Shown here: piece after piece, positions 50,030 through 59,871 of the stretch
Layout: the number at the start of each line of letters is the position of its first letter
Position numbering within the stretch: the stretch's first letter is position 1
Notes under the pieces: generated by a model
Database searches by the model: none
What the model saw: the letters and a program-made list of their open reading frames with translations, nothing else
Told to the model about the DNA's origin: nothing
Made by a program: the position numbers and the translations under genes
NCBI GenBank assembly: GCA_018894105.1
Contig: CM032124.1
Span: 5,937,501 to 6,001,500 of the forward strand
Length of the DNA: 64,000 nucleotides
Source: Jacaranda mimosifolia
Taxonomy: Eukaryota > Streptophyta > Magnoliopsida > Lamiales > Bignoniaceae
Direction of reading: 5' to 3'

Positions 50030-51566
50030 TAAGGGTGTACAATCGGTTTTAACCGACCGAACCGAACGGTTCTGTCGGTTAACCGAAATTTTCGGTTTTT
50101 TCGGATGCAAAATCGAACCGGTACTGTTCGGTCCAAAATCGGTTCGGTTTTGGTTTTTTAACCGGTCCAAAACCGGTTCTGGAGTCTGTGGACTGTGGAT
50201 GCGGACGCCTCACGCCTGGAGGCCCTGGACCGCTGGCTGCTGCTGCTGAGTGCTGCCTGCTCCGCTGGACGTCGCCTGGAGCCCTGGACCGTTGCTGCCT
50301 CGCGCCTGCTGCTGGCTGCTCCGAGCGACCGAGCGCTGCTGCCCAGCCTGCCTGCCCTGCTTTCTCCTGTCTGTGCGTCCACGGTGTGTGTGAGGTGTGT
50401 GTGAGTTGTGAGTGAGAGTGAAGAGTGAAGAGTGATTTAGAATTAGAAATTAGAATGGTCAAAATTAGAATGGTCAAACATAATTGTTTGAATGGTCAAA
50501 ATTAGTCAAAAATGTCTATTAATATTTATATTAAGTAATTAACCTAATTTTGAGTATTATAAATTGATACAATAGATTACATAAGCTTTGCTATGATGTT
50601 GGTGAAAATATTTCACAATTTTTTTATTGAACCAATGAAGTATGTATATATTAAAAATTATTTTACAATGTAATAAATTTTGAATTGATATTATAATAAA
50701 AGTTACATGCATTACAAAGACTAAATGGTTATGCGATGGGATACAAAATTCTAATAATATCTTTCAAAAAGAATAAAATATTTTGAGTGATAAAATCATA
50801 AAAGGCGTCAGTCACATACATGGTCCAATAACTTTTTGATGCTTGTATTTTTAGTGTGCAGTCCCGCCAATCAAATCACTTTAATATTTTTTGTGAAGAG
50901 AAAGCGAAATGGGACTTTTTTTCTTGAAATTATGAGAATATTTTGTTCAATTTTTTAAAATATTGTCTTGACTCTTGCATATTGAAATGTCCTTTACCTA
51001 TCTCCAATTTTAGGAAATTTATTATTTTACTTAAACATCTTCCAAGTTCTTCTTAAAAGTATTAGTTATTGAAATACTTACCATAGTTATGAGTAAAGTT
51101 AATAACAAATAAAAATTTAAGTTAATTAATTCATATTATTAAATTAAAACAAATTAAAAACTTTTTTAGCTAGATAATTTCTAAAATATTAAAAAGAGTG
51201 CAAAATTGAAAATTATATTTTTTAGAGGAGAATAAAGTAGATATATTCATAATTTGATGAGATAAACATGAGATATATTCATATTAAAAAGAGTACAAAG
51301 TGCCTCGATGCTCCATTTCTATTAATTAACATAATCCCAAAAACTTAAAAGTACATAATTACACTTAAACTGAAGCAAAAAATAAAAAAAAATAAAAAAA
51401 ATAAAAAAAATTGGTTCGTTAAAAAGGAACCGAAAATCGAAAACCGAAAATTTTAAAAACAAAGAACCGAAACCGAACCGAACCTAGTTCGTTTCAGTTC
51501 GGTTCGGTTCGATACTTTCGGTTTTCGGTCGGTTCGGTCGGTTTCGGTTTTTTCTGAACACCCCTA
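50030..51566. mobile_element. Non-autonomous hAT-type element
   Basis: A perfect 8-bp duplication ATGGTGAG (50022-50029 and 51567-51574) flanks ends TAAGGGTGTACA and TGAACACCCCTA, the TAGGGGTG-type inverted end common in plant hAT elements. Both ends are packed with CGGTT/AACCG words in opposite orientation (50040-50180 and 51410-51555). The inside holds a GC-rich block and an AT-rich tail without transposase. Confidence 0.85.
50175..50420. other. GC-rich block inside the hAT element
   Basis: About 245 bp of CTG/GCC-rich sequence, sharply different from the surrounding DNA. It contains an internal duplication (CGCCTGGAG then CCCTGGACCG, twice; GCTGCTG words several times). Open frames exist on both strands only because stop codons are rare in GC-rich DNA, and the repetitive translations match no family I know. 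Confidence 0.7.
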
Positions 51567-54477
51567 ATGGTGAGAAGGTGTAATGTAACAGGGGGTATAG
51601 GTTTTATGGTAGGGTCTTTTCTACTGTGAAGTGTGACAGGTTAGAGTTCTTTATGAATGATATGTATAAGTAAGTTAAATTATGGGCGCTTGTGAAATTG
51701 TGACTTGCTGTGAGAACTTGGGTTTTGCTTGTCATTTTTAGCATGATTAGCTTGTGTTTTAAGTTATGAAATTTCTTAAGTTGAGAATTTTTGGAAGGTG
51801 TAATTGGTTTTGGGAAAAAAAAAATAGAAGAGAAAATTCGACTGGAGTAGCACCTCAATCCGAAGCAAGCACCTCTCGGGCAGGGCATTACAATCCTCAT
51901 CTAGATCCCCTAATGAACAATCACGAAGAAACATAGATGAAGAGAATGATGCTTGATTAGTTTATGTATGAGTGTTTAGTTACAAACTGTGTGAAGATGG
52001 TTAAACTTTGATAATTACATTTGAATACTTTTATATTGTTGAATTTATGAATATTTTATTTATTTGATGTTATATTTGGATTTTATGGAGGGTATTGTTA
52101 TTTTATCATTTGGTGGTTATAAATATCGTTAACTATGGTATTGTTGATTATTTGAATATACTATTTGTCGATTACAAGTTTTTAATATTGGAAAAAATGC
52201 AACAAAAGTAAAAAAAAAATTAAAAATATTTTACGACGGAAAAATTCTTTGCAAACTATGTTATAAAATCATTATAAATTGAAAATCTGCAATTTAGGAC
52301 GGCGAAATCCGTCACAAATGATAAAAAATTCATAGCAAAAGTGGTGTGGCAAATCCATCACAAATTCAAATTTGTGATGGATTTTTCTGTTGCAAAAGTT
52401 GTTTTTTTAGTAGTGAAAGAATAAAGAGATTATATATTTATTTAACAAAAAATATTTAATATTTAAAATTCTCAAATGTCATAAAAATTGTAACTATAAC
52501 TTTCACATTATAAACAAATCATATAAAAAAAATTTGTATTAGAAAAGAAATTATTTGCTTATTTATCATATCAAAATATGTACGTATAAATATATATATA
52601 CACATTAAAAGGCGTATTTCATAAAATATTTTTCACCCTATTTTATTCTCTCAATTCTTTTTATTCATTTTTTTGAATTTTATCATTTTATAATTTTTTA
52701 TGTAATTTATAAACTTAGAGTGATCAATTCTTGATATTCTACAATTTATTTAAATATATATTATCTTCAAACATAATATTTTCAATTGAAATATTCATAT
52801 TATTTTATTTAATTAATAATAGCTTTTCTTTCATTAAATGCTAAAAATAATTACAGTTCATGTTTTAATCATATGAAGTAAAATAAATTATTTCAATCAT
52901 ATAACTATTATAGGTTCATTGCACCGGGCACATGCTAGTTTAATAATATTTCATAATCTTTATTAAAGAGCTAGATGTTTGAGAAATGAATAATTATGAA
53001 TTAACTAATATGTAAGAGCTCAATTTATCATAATTTTAAAATTTAATTATTTTTATAATAATATTTTTTAGATGTGTATTATATTTTTAGAAAAAACTAT
53101 ATATATAGAATATAACAAATAATTTAATTTGAAGAATATTTCAAATATAAAAAGTTACTTCATGCGACAACTATAAGCTCTAAACTTTATTTTTATATTA
53201 TTAATTTAAATTATTTTAGATTTTTAGCAATATAGTAGAGAACTCATTTTCAATTATTTGAAATAAGTTCTTTTATATGGGACATATATATAGTTGACAT
53301 AATTGAAATTTTTTAAAAGTTTGATAAATGACTACTTAAATAGCAAATAATATCAATTTTTATATTTTTCAATATATTTAGTTAAATAATTTTATAATTA
53401 TATCACCTACTTCATTTTAATATTTTTGCTTACAATAATTCATAAAAAATATTTTTACATGAATTAATGATGTCAAATTGAAAAAGTTTAACTGAAAGTA
53501 AATATCCCTTTAATTATCTGTACATATCTATATATTTATAAAAGAAACTTATACATGAGATAGTGATATTTTACCTTGAATTGAATGTTAAAAATCTACT
53601 TATTATTTTATTCATGTGCATAATATATGTTATTTGATTATTTTCAAAATAATAAAATAACTACAGATATAAATAAATACAAATAAATTTTACTTATCAG
53701 AGTTATGTAGAATATTAAAAGATATTTTAGTTTATAAAAATTGCATATTATAAGCTACATACTAAATTACTTATCAAATAATAACTTGATATAAATTATT
53801 TTCATAGATAAAATATAAAGAGGTTTACATATTTACTATAACAAAAAACACTTAACATTTAAAAATCTTAAATGTCATGAAAATTATAACTATAACTTTC
53901 ACATCATTAAGAATTCATATAAAAAAAATAACTTTATATTTTAAAAACATATTTGCTTACTTATCATATCAAAATATATATGTATAAATATATATCTAAA
54001 ACTTAAAAAGCGTATTTAGTTAAATATTTTGCTCTACTTTTATTTTCTTAATTCTTTCATTCATTTTTTTAAAATTTTATTATTTAACAATTCTTCATAT
54101 TCCACAACTTATTTAAGTACAAATTATCTTCAAACAACAAACATAATATCTTTAAATTGAAATATTCATATTATTTTATTTAATTAGTAATAAATTTTAT
54201 TTCTTTAAATACAAAAATTAATTATGATTCATTTTTAATCACATAAAGTAAAATAAATATTGTTATAAAATAAATTATTTTAATATATATATATTTTTTT
54301 GATGCATCGCATCGAGCGCATCTTAATATATAATAATATAGATATATAAACCACAATCCTATCCCTTGTTTCTTAAATTCAAAAGTTCGTTGTTAAGTAA
54401 TTAATTAATTTAATAGTACCGTCCTCCCATAAATAAATGTAGAGTTGGAATTTGAGCTTGGGTGCGTGAGTTAAAAA

Positions 54478-54500
54478 TAAAAATAAATAAATAAATAAAG
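54478..54500. repeat. (AAAT)n microsatellite
   Basis: An AAATAAAT run between the Helitron end at 54326 and the L19 gene. Confidence 0.7.
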
Positions 54501-54608
54501 TGTTAAAACCCCCACTGGCATTGCTGAAAATAAAGAAAGCCTGAAGGGCTAATAAGTCCATCAACACTCTGAAATCAAAAACCTCCAATGGCATCCATGA
54601 CTCCTGAC

Positions 54609-54617
54609 TAGGGTTTT
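54609..54617 (+). promoter_or_regulatory. telo-box-like motif
   Basis: TAGGGTTTT (inverse AAAACCCTA) lies near the presumed transcription start of the L19 gene. Telo-boxes are frequent in promoters and leaders of plant genes for translation machinery. No TATA box is obvious. Confidence 0.45.
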
Positions 54618-54655
54618 TGCCTTTCACTCTTGAATCCGTTCTCGTTAATCCAAAG

Positions 54656-54685
54656 GTTACTGATTTTTCATGCATTTTATTTTCA

Positions 54686-54716
<31 letters not shown>

Positions 54717-54789
54717 CTTCTGTATTTAGGTTATGAAAAACTTCATAGATTGAACCTCTTTTTACTCCTTATTTCCTTATGAATGCCAG
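54656..54789 (+). other. Probable intron in the 5' leader of the L19 gene
   Basis: A good donor (CAAAG/GTTAC at 54655/54656) and a pyrimidine-rich acceptor (TTATTTCCTTATGAATGCCAG, ending 54789) frame 134 bases, which include a (CTT)n run at about 54688-54720. If spliced, the ATG at 54783 is removed and translation starts at 54813. Confidence 0.5.
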
Positions 54790-54812
54790 GTTTTTGGTTA
54801 GGAGAAAAAGGA

Positions 54813-57800
54813 ATGCATTCGCTGTACGGTAAGCTTCGGCAGGTTACGAAGCAAACGGTCAATAATCTGAAAAATGTTGAACGAATTGCCTCGTTTCAAT
54901 CGAAATTCTTGGAATGCTCTATGAATCAGCCTTCGGGGTTCAGCTCGCAGCATTCTGGTTCTAGCTTCTTTTTGGTACTGTTCTAATTTTATTTTTATTT
55001 TCTACTTTTTGGCTATTTAGTTTGATAAAATTTTATTTTTGGTGAGTGATCAAATTTTTAGCTTATAGAAGGTCTAAGCTTGACATGGGTTTGGAAATGA
55101 TTGTACTGTTCCAGTACCGCGATAAATAGATTTTTTCTTTTTGGGGGTTTTGGTACAATTTTCGTTGGACTTTTGATGATCTTGCAAATTTGCATTTTTT
55201 GCACAAAGTTTTTAATGCTGCAAAAGTGATATAGAAGAATGCATAGCTTTGATTTGGGTACTGAAAAGCTTGAATGAACGTAAGAGAAGTTCATTGTGTA
55301 AGCTAAACGAGGAAAGAAATATAGGTAAAATCATGGTTAGTGAAGTTTAGTTGAGTAGGGTTCTCTTTTGTTAGCATGATCCAGGCTTATATAGTTGAAA
55401 GCACAATAATGTCTTTGAGCATTATCTTAGTTTCGTACCTGCTTTTCTTGTGGTGAGCTGACAGTGGTATCTACAAATTTGATGTAAAAGAGTAAAGAGT
55501 AGTGAAAGCTTACAGTGGAATCTACAGTGACCAATAAAGAGAAGATGGTTGTAAAAGCTCTGTAATTGATGAATTGAAAGTTTCACAGAGTTAGCACATA
55601 ATTCTGGGAAAAACACAAGATTCATAGAAGCATCGACAAAGCTAGCAGAACATGAAGTTCTGAAAATGGGATTTCAGGGAAAAATAGCTAGAAAGACTAG
55701 AAAAATATTGAAAATAACACATCCTTTCTCACCTTTTGGATTTGATTGTTCATTTATTCTAAGCCTCTGGAGTTTGGACCTTTATTTCCATTTAATCAAG
55801 TTGTTACCAATGAGTTGCACACTACTAACAATTTTCAAACTTTCATGAATAGATTAACTCTTTACTGGTGAGCTTACAGTGGCATTCTCTTTTGTTTTCC
55901 AAAACTTGCCTTTCCATATTGCTCCAGCGCAGAATAGATTAACATTTGGACACAATGCTAAAGGACATAAGTTTGCTTATTTGGAGTGAATGTCAACATC
56001 ATAAAATATGGTTCCTTGGTTGTTATGTTGGCCAAAGAAGCAGTGTAAGTTGCTCTGTAGTTTGCTGCTTATTTCTTCTTGTTTTGTTGAAAACATGGTT
56101 TCTCACTAAAATGTTGTTGAACATGTATTTAAAATTTTAAACTTACAGTTTAGTGTTGGGAATGAATGCGTAATCATGCATCTGAATTAACAGGTAGATT
56201 TCGTATGTTTATTGATGTAATAACAGAAAAATCTTGAAGAGGCGTGCTACTCTTAAGGGTGATGGAAGTATAGAAAGAAAAAAGGCAATCTTGAATTCTA
56301 TTATTATGGTTTGCTCCATATGGTGGAAAAGTATCTTTAATGATTTGACTGAGGAAGGGAACAATCTAAATATTACTTGAGGCAATGCATCTGATTTTTC
56401 TTTCTTGTTGCTGTACTGGTATTATTTGTTTCTTATAGCAGTATGAGCATCCACATTTCTCTTTTTAATTTTTCCAGGGTCTTTTTATTTTAGTTCTGAT
56501 TAAAATAAAATTCTTGTGGTTCAGAACAAAAACTTTGGAGCTAAAATTCTCTCTCCAGCATCTTCTAAAAGTTATGGTATAGCTTCAGCATTGCCATCTT
56601 ACAGTGGTCTAAGCTCAGATTTGAATCAGTCAGCTTCTTCAGTATTCACTTTGCCAACTAGGACTATTACAACAACTGGATCTACTTCTCAAGATGTTTC
56701 TGCTTCTTCTGATGTGCCTCAACGCATCAAATTCAAGAGGCTCGATAAAACAGCAAGGCACATAATGCAGGCACAAATATTTGATTTTCACTTTACCCTT
56801 TTCATTTATTTTCTTTCATGATACAGTTTCCATTTTCATTGCATAGTGAGGGTCTTATTTGCTTCATGTAAACTGTAGATAATTGATAAAGAAGCAGTTG
56901 AGGAAGTGAAAGCAAACCGAGAGATGCCTGATATAAAGCCTGGTTATATTGTCCAGCTCAAAGTGGTACTGAATTTCTTCTGAGAAAGTCATAATTCTTG
57001 ATTTGTTTGTTTTTCTGCTGCTATATCATTACCAACCTGATTAAACTTGATTTTAAGGTTTCTTGTTTGAACTGTCATGATCTTTTTCTCACAGGAAGTA
57101 CCAGAGAATAAAAGGCGTGTTTCAGTTATAAAAGGCATTGTTATAGCTAGACGTAATGCTGGTTTAAATACTACTTTCAGAATAAGAAGGCTTGTGGCAG
57201 GAGTTGGCATTGAATCTCTCTTCCCTCTGTGAGTATTCTTTCCAGCTTGAGTACTTCAAATAGTGTTATTGTTATCAGATTTTGAAAGCGTTCCCTTTTG
57301 TATGTCTACATTTTGTTATGTAACAAAATCACCTTCCATTCAAACTTTAATTTGGTAATTTCTTCAATTATCTGTCATTAGTTGTTCTAGATGTGCTTAT
57401 CCTTCTTGATACTAGGCCATAGAAGAAAGAGAAAATGCACAACGGATTTCTTACTGAACTCATTGTATGGTGTGGGGTTCTCTGGAGGATGGGGATGGGT
57501 TATAATTATTGGCATGATATGCATTTTAACCTATTTATTGAAGCCATATCATGTTGCATCCTCTTGAATTTTGATATCTGGTGAGTAAAATGTGTATTAT
57601 ATCCTCAAACAAGCAAGGCATCTCATTTCGATGTTCCCTCCTCCTTCTCAGTGTTGCCTGCTCATCTTTTCCTTGATTTAAATTTACAGATTTTATGTTG
57701 CTGCATCATTCTTTTGATTGATTTAACAGAATGGTGCATGTGCCATGTTCACAAAAACAGGCCTAATTGCCGAAGTTTTTTATATTCTAAAATGCATAGA

Positions 57801-58057
57801 CCAAATTCTCTGACAAATCTCTTACTAGTGTGTTTCACTATGTGAGTTTGTTCTTTATGCTACTACACAAGCATTTGTGGCTGTTACTACTTATCTGCTA
57901 CTTTCACTAGATTATACTACGAATGATGGCTAATTGAGTGGGCTATGACAGGTATTCTCCAAATATAAAGGAGATAAAAGTGTTGGACAAGAAGAAAGTG
58001 AGGAGGGCCAAGCTTTACTATCTCAGAGATAAAATGAATGCACTTAAAAAGCATTAA
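54813..58057 (+). CDS. Organellar ribosomal protein bL19, probably mitochondrial
   Basis: bL19 sits at the interface of the ribosomal subunits and belongs to the large subunit. Five exons are supported: 54813-54974, 56525-56770, 56879-56965, 57095-57228 and 57952-58057. All phases fit, giving 244 residues. The first roughly 140 residues are poorly conserved; the start ([18 protein letters not shown]) is basic and lacks acidic residues, as expected for an organelle-targeting presequence. The L19 domain follows: [57 protein letters not shown] and [11 protein letters not shown], ending KKH before TAA. Exon 2 ends at CAG/GC, a GC-AG intron; the other donors are GT. An alternative ATG at 54783 would add ten residues. 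Plastid targeting is not excluded, but the domain style is that of mitochondrial L19 of plants. Confidence 0.85.
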
Positions 58058-59630
58058 GCTTCTTGTTTAGATAGTGGATAGAAAAGGTATGTCTATGGCT
58101 AATGGTGGGCTCTCTGTTTGGCGGAAGGATCAAGATTATCATTTTAAACTAATAAAATTTTCACATACACTATTCTTGGTAGTCAACACTTGAGCAACCA
58201 AAGATTATGGAGACATGAGTGGAATTCTTAGCTGCCCCAATCTGTTACATATCTGCTGTCTTGTTGACATTGATACTCAAGAATGGAGTTTATAGAGCAA
58301 CTTCTAGCATAAGTTGCTATACTTATCCAGTTGTCACTCATCAAAGTGTTGATTTGCTGTTGAATATTTAATAATATCCGTTCGTCATCTTTCCCCCCCT
58401 TTTCCCCTTCGTATAATGAAAAATTTTGTGACTGTAATTCCTGGGTATTTGTAGCAGAAACTACAGCAGTTTCTACAAGTAGAAATCTATTGGGAAAAAG
58501 TTTGTTGTTTGATGCTTCTGCAATTTAAAACAGACTTATCTCCTGTATAATGCAGCTTCTTTTACACCTTTTTCCCCCCCTTGTTATGGCTTTAACAATT
58601 CTTGGAACTTACTGGGGTTCACAAGTCCAATTGATTCTTGAATTTACTATTGTTGAACACACATTTCTTGATGTGGCGCTATGTAGAGATTCCTATTCAT
58701 GATGACTTTGGATAATTCTCTGTGGAATATGTTCCCTCATGGGTCTTATTTCATTAGTAACCAATTCCCCCTCCCCCCCCTCCCAAAAAAAATGGTTAAA
58801 AACACTTGCCATTTTCTTTTTCTTTAATTATATATATATATTTAGTTATTTAAATAAAATTGTGAAAGAAAGCACTTGTACGGGTATTGTGTAGCACACA
58901 TGATATTGCATCAAAAATATATCAAGTTTTTGTTTTGTTCAATGTAGTAAGTCAAATGTGGGAATAGTCATACCTAAACTTTTTATTATTGTTGTTATAT
59001 GTATCTCTTTGTGTGTTACTTGGATTGTATGTATTGTGTCTCCATAAGTTGTGCCACTTTAATGTGATTATAATAATAATCAAGATTTCCCTTTAGATCT
59101 TATAGAAGATCATTGACTTTCCAATGCCTCCAAATATTGATCTCGCATTGGACAAAATCTCTCCCTCAATCATTTAAAAGAAAAAAAGAAAAAAATACAG
59201 ATAATGACGTGGAACAAAATTAAACTTAATTCTCACTAACTTATTTTTTTTCTTTTTAATTTCTATATTAATCAAAACAAATTTCACTGAATTTTACATT
59301 TTTTCAGTCACGACTAATAAACATCGAAATTAATACAATTTATTAAACTCTTAAGATATTCAACAATTATTTAATATCTAATATCTAATTATTTGGATCG
59401 AGAACGAGACTAAGTAACTTATAAATATTTTAAAATCTTATTAAGCATCAACTCAAACAACCCATTTTTCACAAAAGAAAAATACTCATATTCATTCTTT
59501 TGGAGTCAATAATTCCAAATAATAAGAAATAAAAAAGAAAAAAAGAAAAAAGAAAGGAAAGAAGAAACAGTCGCTAGTTAGAATAAGTTAATTAAGCTGA
59601 TTCGGTTTGCTTTCCCCCTTCCGACCCCAA
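58058..59630. other. L19 3' UTR and intergenic DNA
   Basis: The first few hundred bases are probably 3' UTR of the L19 gene. Poly-C/poly-A interruptions (58390-58400, 58570-58580, 58768-58790) and AT-rich simple sequence follow. I see no gene or defined repeat. Confidence 0.6.
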
Positions 59631-59632
59631 AA

Positions 59633-59643
59633 GCTTATATAAT
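59633..59643 (+). promoter_or_regulatory. Candidate TATA box of the WNK gene
   Basis: CTTATATAATC lies about 230 bases before the start codon. It is a reasonable TATA sequence at a plausible distance if the leader is about 200 bases. Support is sequence likeness only. Confidence 0.3.
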
Positions 59644-59871
59644 CTGAATTCCAACTTAATGAAAAATCAGTTTATATGTTTCGAATTCAAATCCTCCGCA
59701 GTCGATATTTCACCGTTGACACGATAAATATTGCCGTAGTTTTTCACCTTTCACGGCCGCGAAACTGATTTTTGTTAATCTTTCATCTACGTGGGATTTT
59801 GATTGTTAGATCTGAATCTAAGTGGGTATTTGTTTCTGAATTATATTGTGGTAATTTAATTAACTACGAGA

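Larger units (their letters stand above)
46985..51892 (+). mobile_element. Solo LTR, containing a hAT element
   Basis: It starts TGTAACACCCCTAAAATTTGG and ends GCAGGGCATTACA, with a perfect 5-bp duplication ATCCT on both sides (46980-46984 and 51893-51897). Without the inserted hAT element it is about 3.36 kb, close to the retrotransposon LTRs at 28606 and 35233. It shows imperfect internal repeats with CCCTGTGAGG (48640-48880) and GGCGATATAA (49457-49540). No internal retroviral part. Confidence 0.85.
45330..51956 (+). pseudogene. Ptta/En-Spm plant transposase-family gene remnant
   Basis: This is a coding remnant of the CACTA element, split by the solo LTR at 46985-51892. A Pro/Ser-rich N-terminal part (45365-45530) is followed by REVIMCPEG, then EAWRSWKNILEAVRTMWFGEFD (about 45635-45750). 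Next comes the signature block IWMGDEVWDGLLEEWGKDGF then NKANRASDCGGVGFS with HLSH (45960-46130), then FGLIESFMRIHSAL (about 46220), and finally GWIYGFENKASFVSSHSSRG (about 46650-46715). After the LTR the frame resumes at 51893 (SSRSPNEQSRRN) and stops at TGA near 51954. Stops, frameshifts and perhaps introns separate the pieces. The W...W...NK-NR arrangement is typical of the plant transposase family. It is not functional. Confidence 0.75.
45245..52419 (+). mobile_element. CACTA-type transposon, 5'-worn, split by a solo LTR
   Basis: The right end reads TTTTTTTAGTAGTG, the inverse of CACTACTAAAAAAA, preceded by sub-terminal words in both orientations (GACGGAAAAA, GACGGCGAAATCCGTC, AATCCATCACAAATT). 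It carries Ptta/En-Spm transposase-associated coding remnants. Comparison with the Helitron interior near 53755-53830 and 24390 puts the left edge near 45245, but no clean CACTAC terminus is visible there. Confidence 0.7.
39637..52938 (+). mobile_element. Inner Helitron-like element H6
   Basis: It begins TCTATACTATTATATATAGC and ends CACCGGGCACATGCTAG. It sits exactly between A (39636) and T (52939) of H5, as Helitrons insert (5'-TC, CTRR-3', A|T target, no duplication). It holds a solo LTR (40389-43295) and a CACTA element (about 45245-52419). Its own sequence is AT-rich, shared with H1 on the left and with H3/H5 on the right. No Rep/helicase gene found. Confidence 0.75.
39462..54326 (+). 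mobile_element. Outer Helitron-like element H5, split by H6
   Basis: The left part (39462-39636) begins TACTATTATATTTAGCACAATGG right after H4. The right part (52939-54326) resumes with TTTAATAATATTTCATAATC and ends GCATCGCATCGAGCGCATCTTAA. Joining the two parts gives the same order as the uninterrupted H3 copy near 23790-23830. It was therefore one Helitron before H6 entered. Confidence 0.7.

Noticed and set aside
50079..50477. 132-codon frame on the - strand in the hAT element
   Set aside because: Product of GC-rich, stop-poor DNA flanked by AACCG arrays; the opposite strand is open too.
51604..51900. 98-codon - strand frame at the end of the solo LTR
   Set aside because: It runs across the LTR end into the duplication; no family likeness.
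54783..54812. Upstream ATG as start of the L19 protein
   Set aside because: It lies within a likely leader intron ending at 54789. Starting at 54813 gives a cleaner targeting sequence, though the longer form cannot be excluded.
55058..56140. Open frames in the large first coding intron of the L19 gene
   Set aside because: They lie in an intron framed by good splice sites and show no protein likeness.
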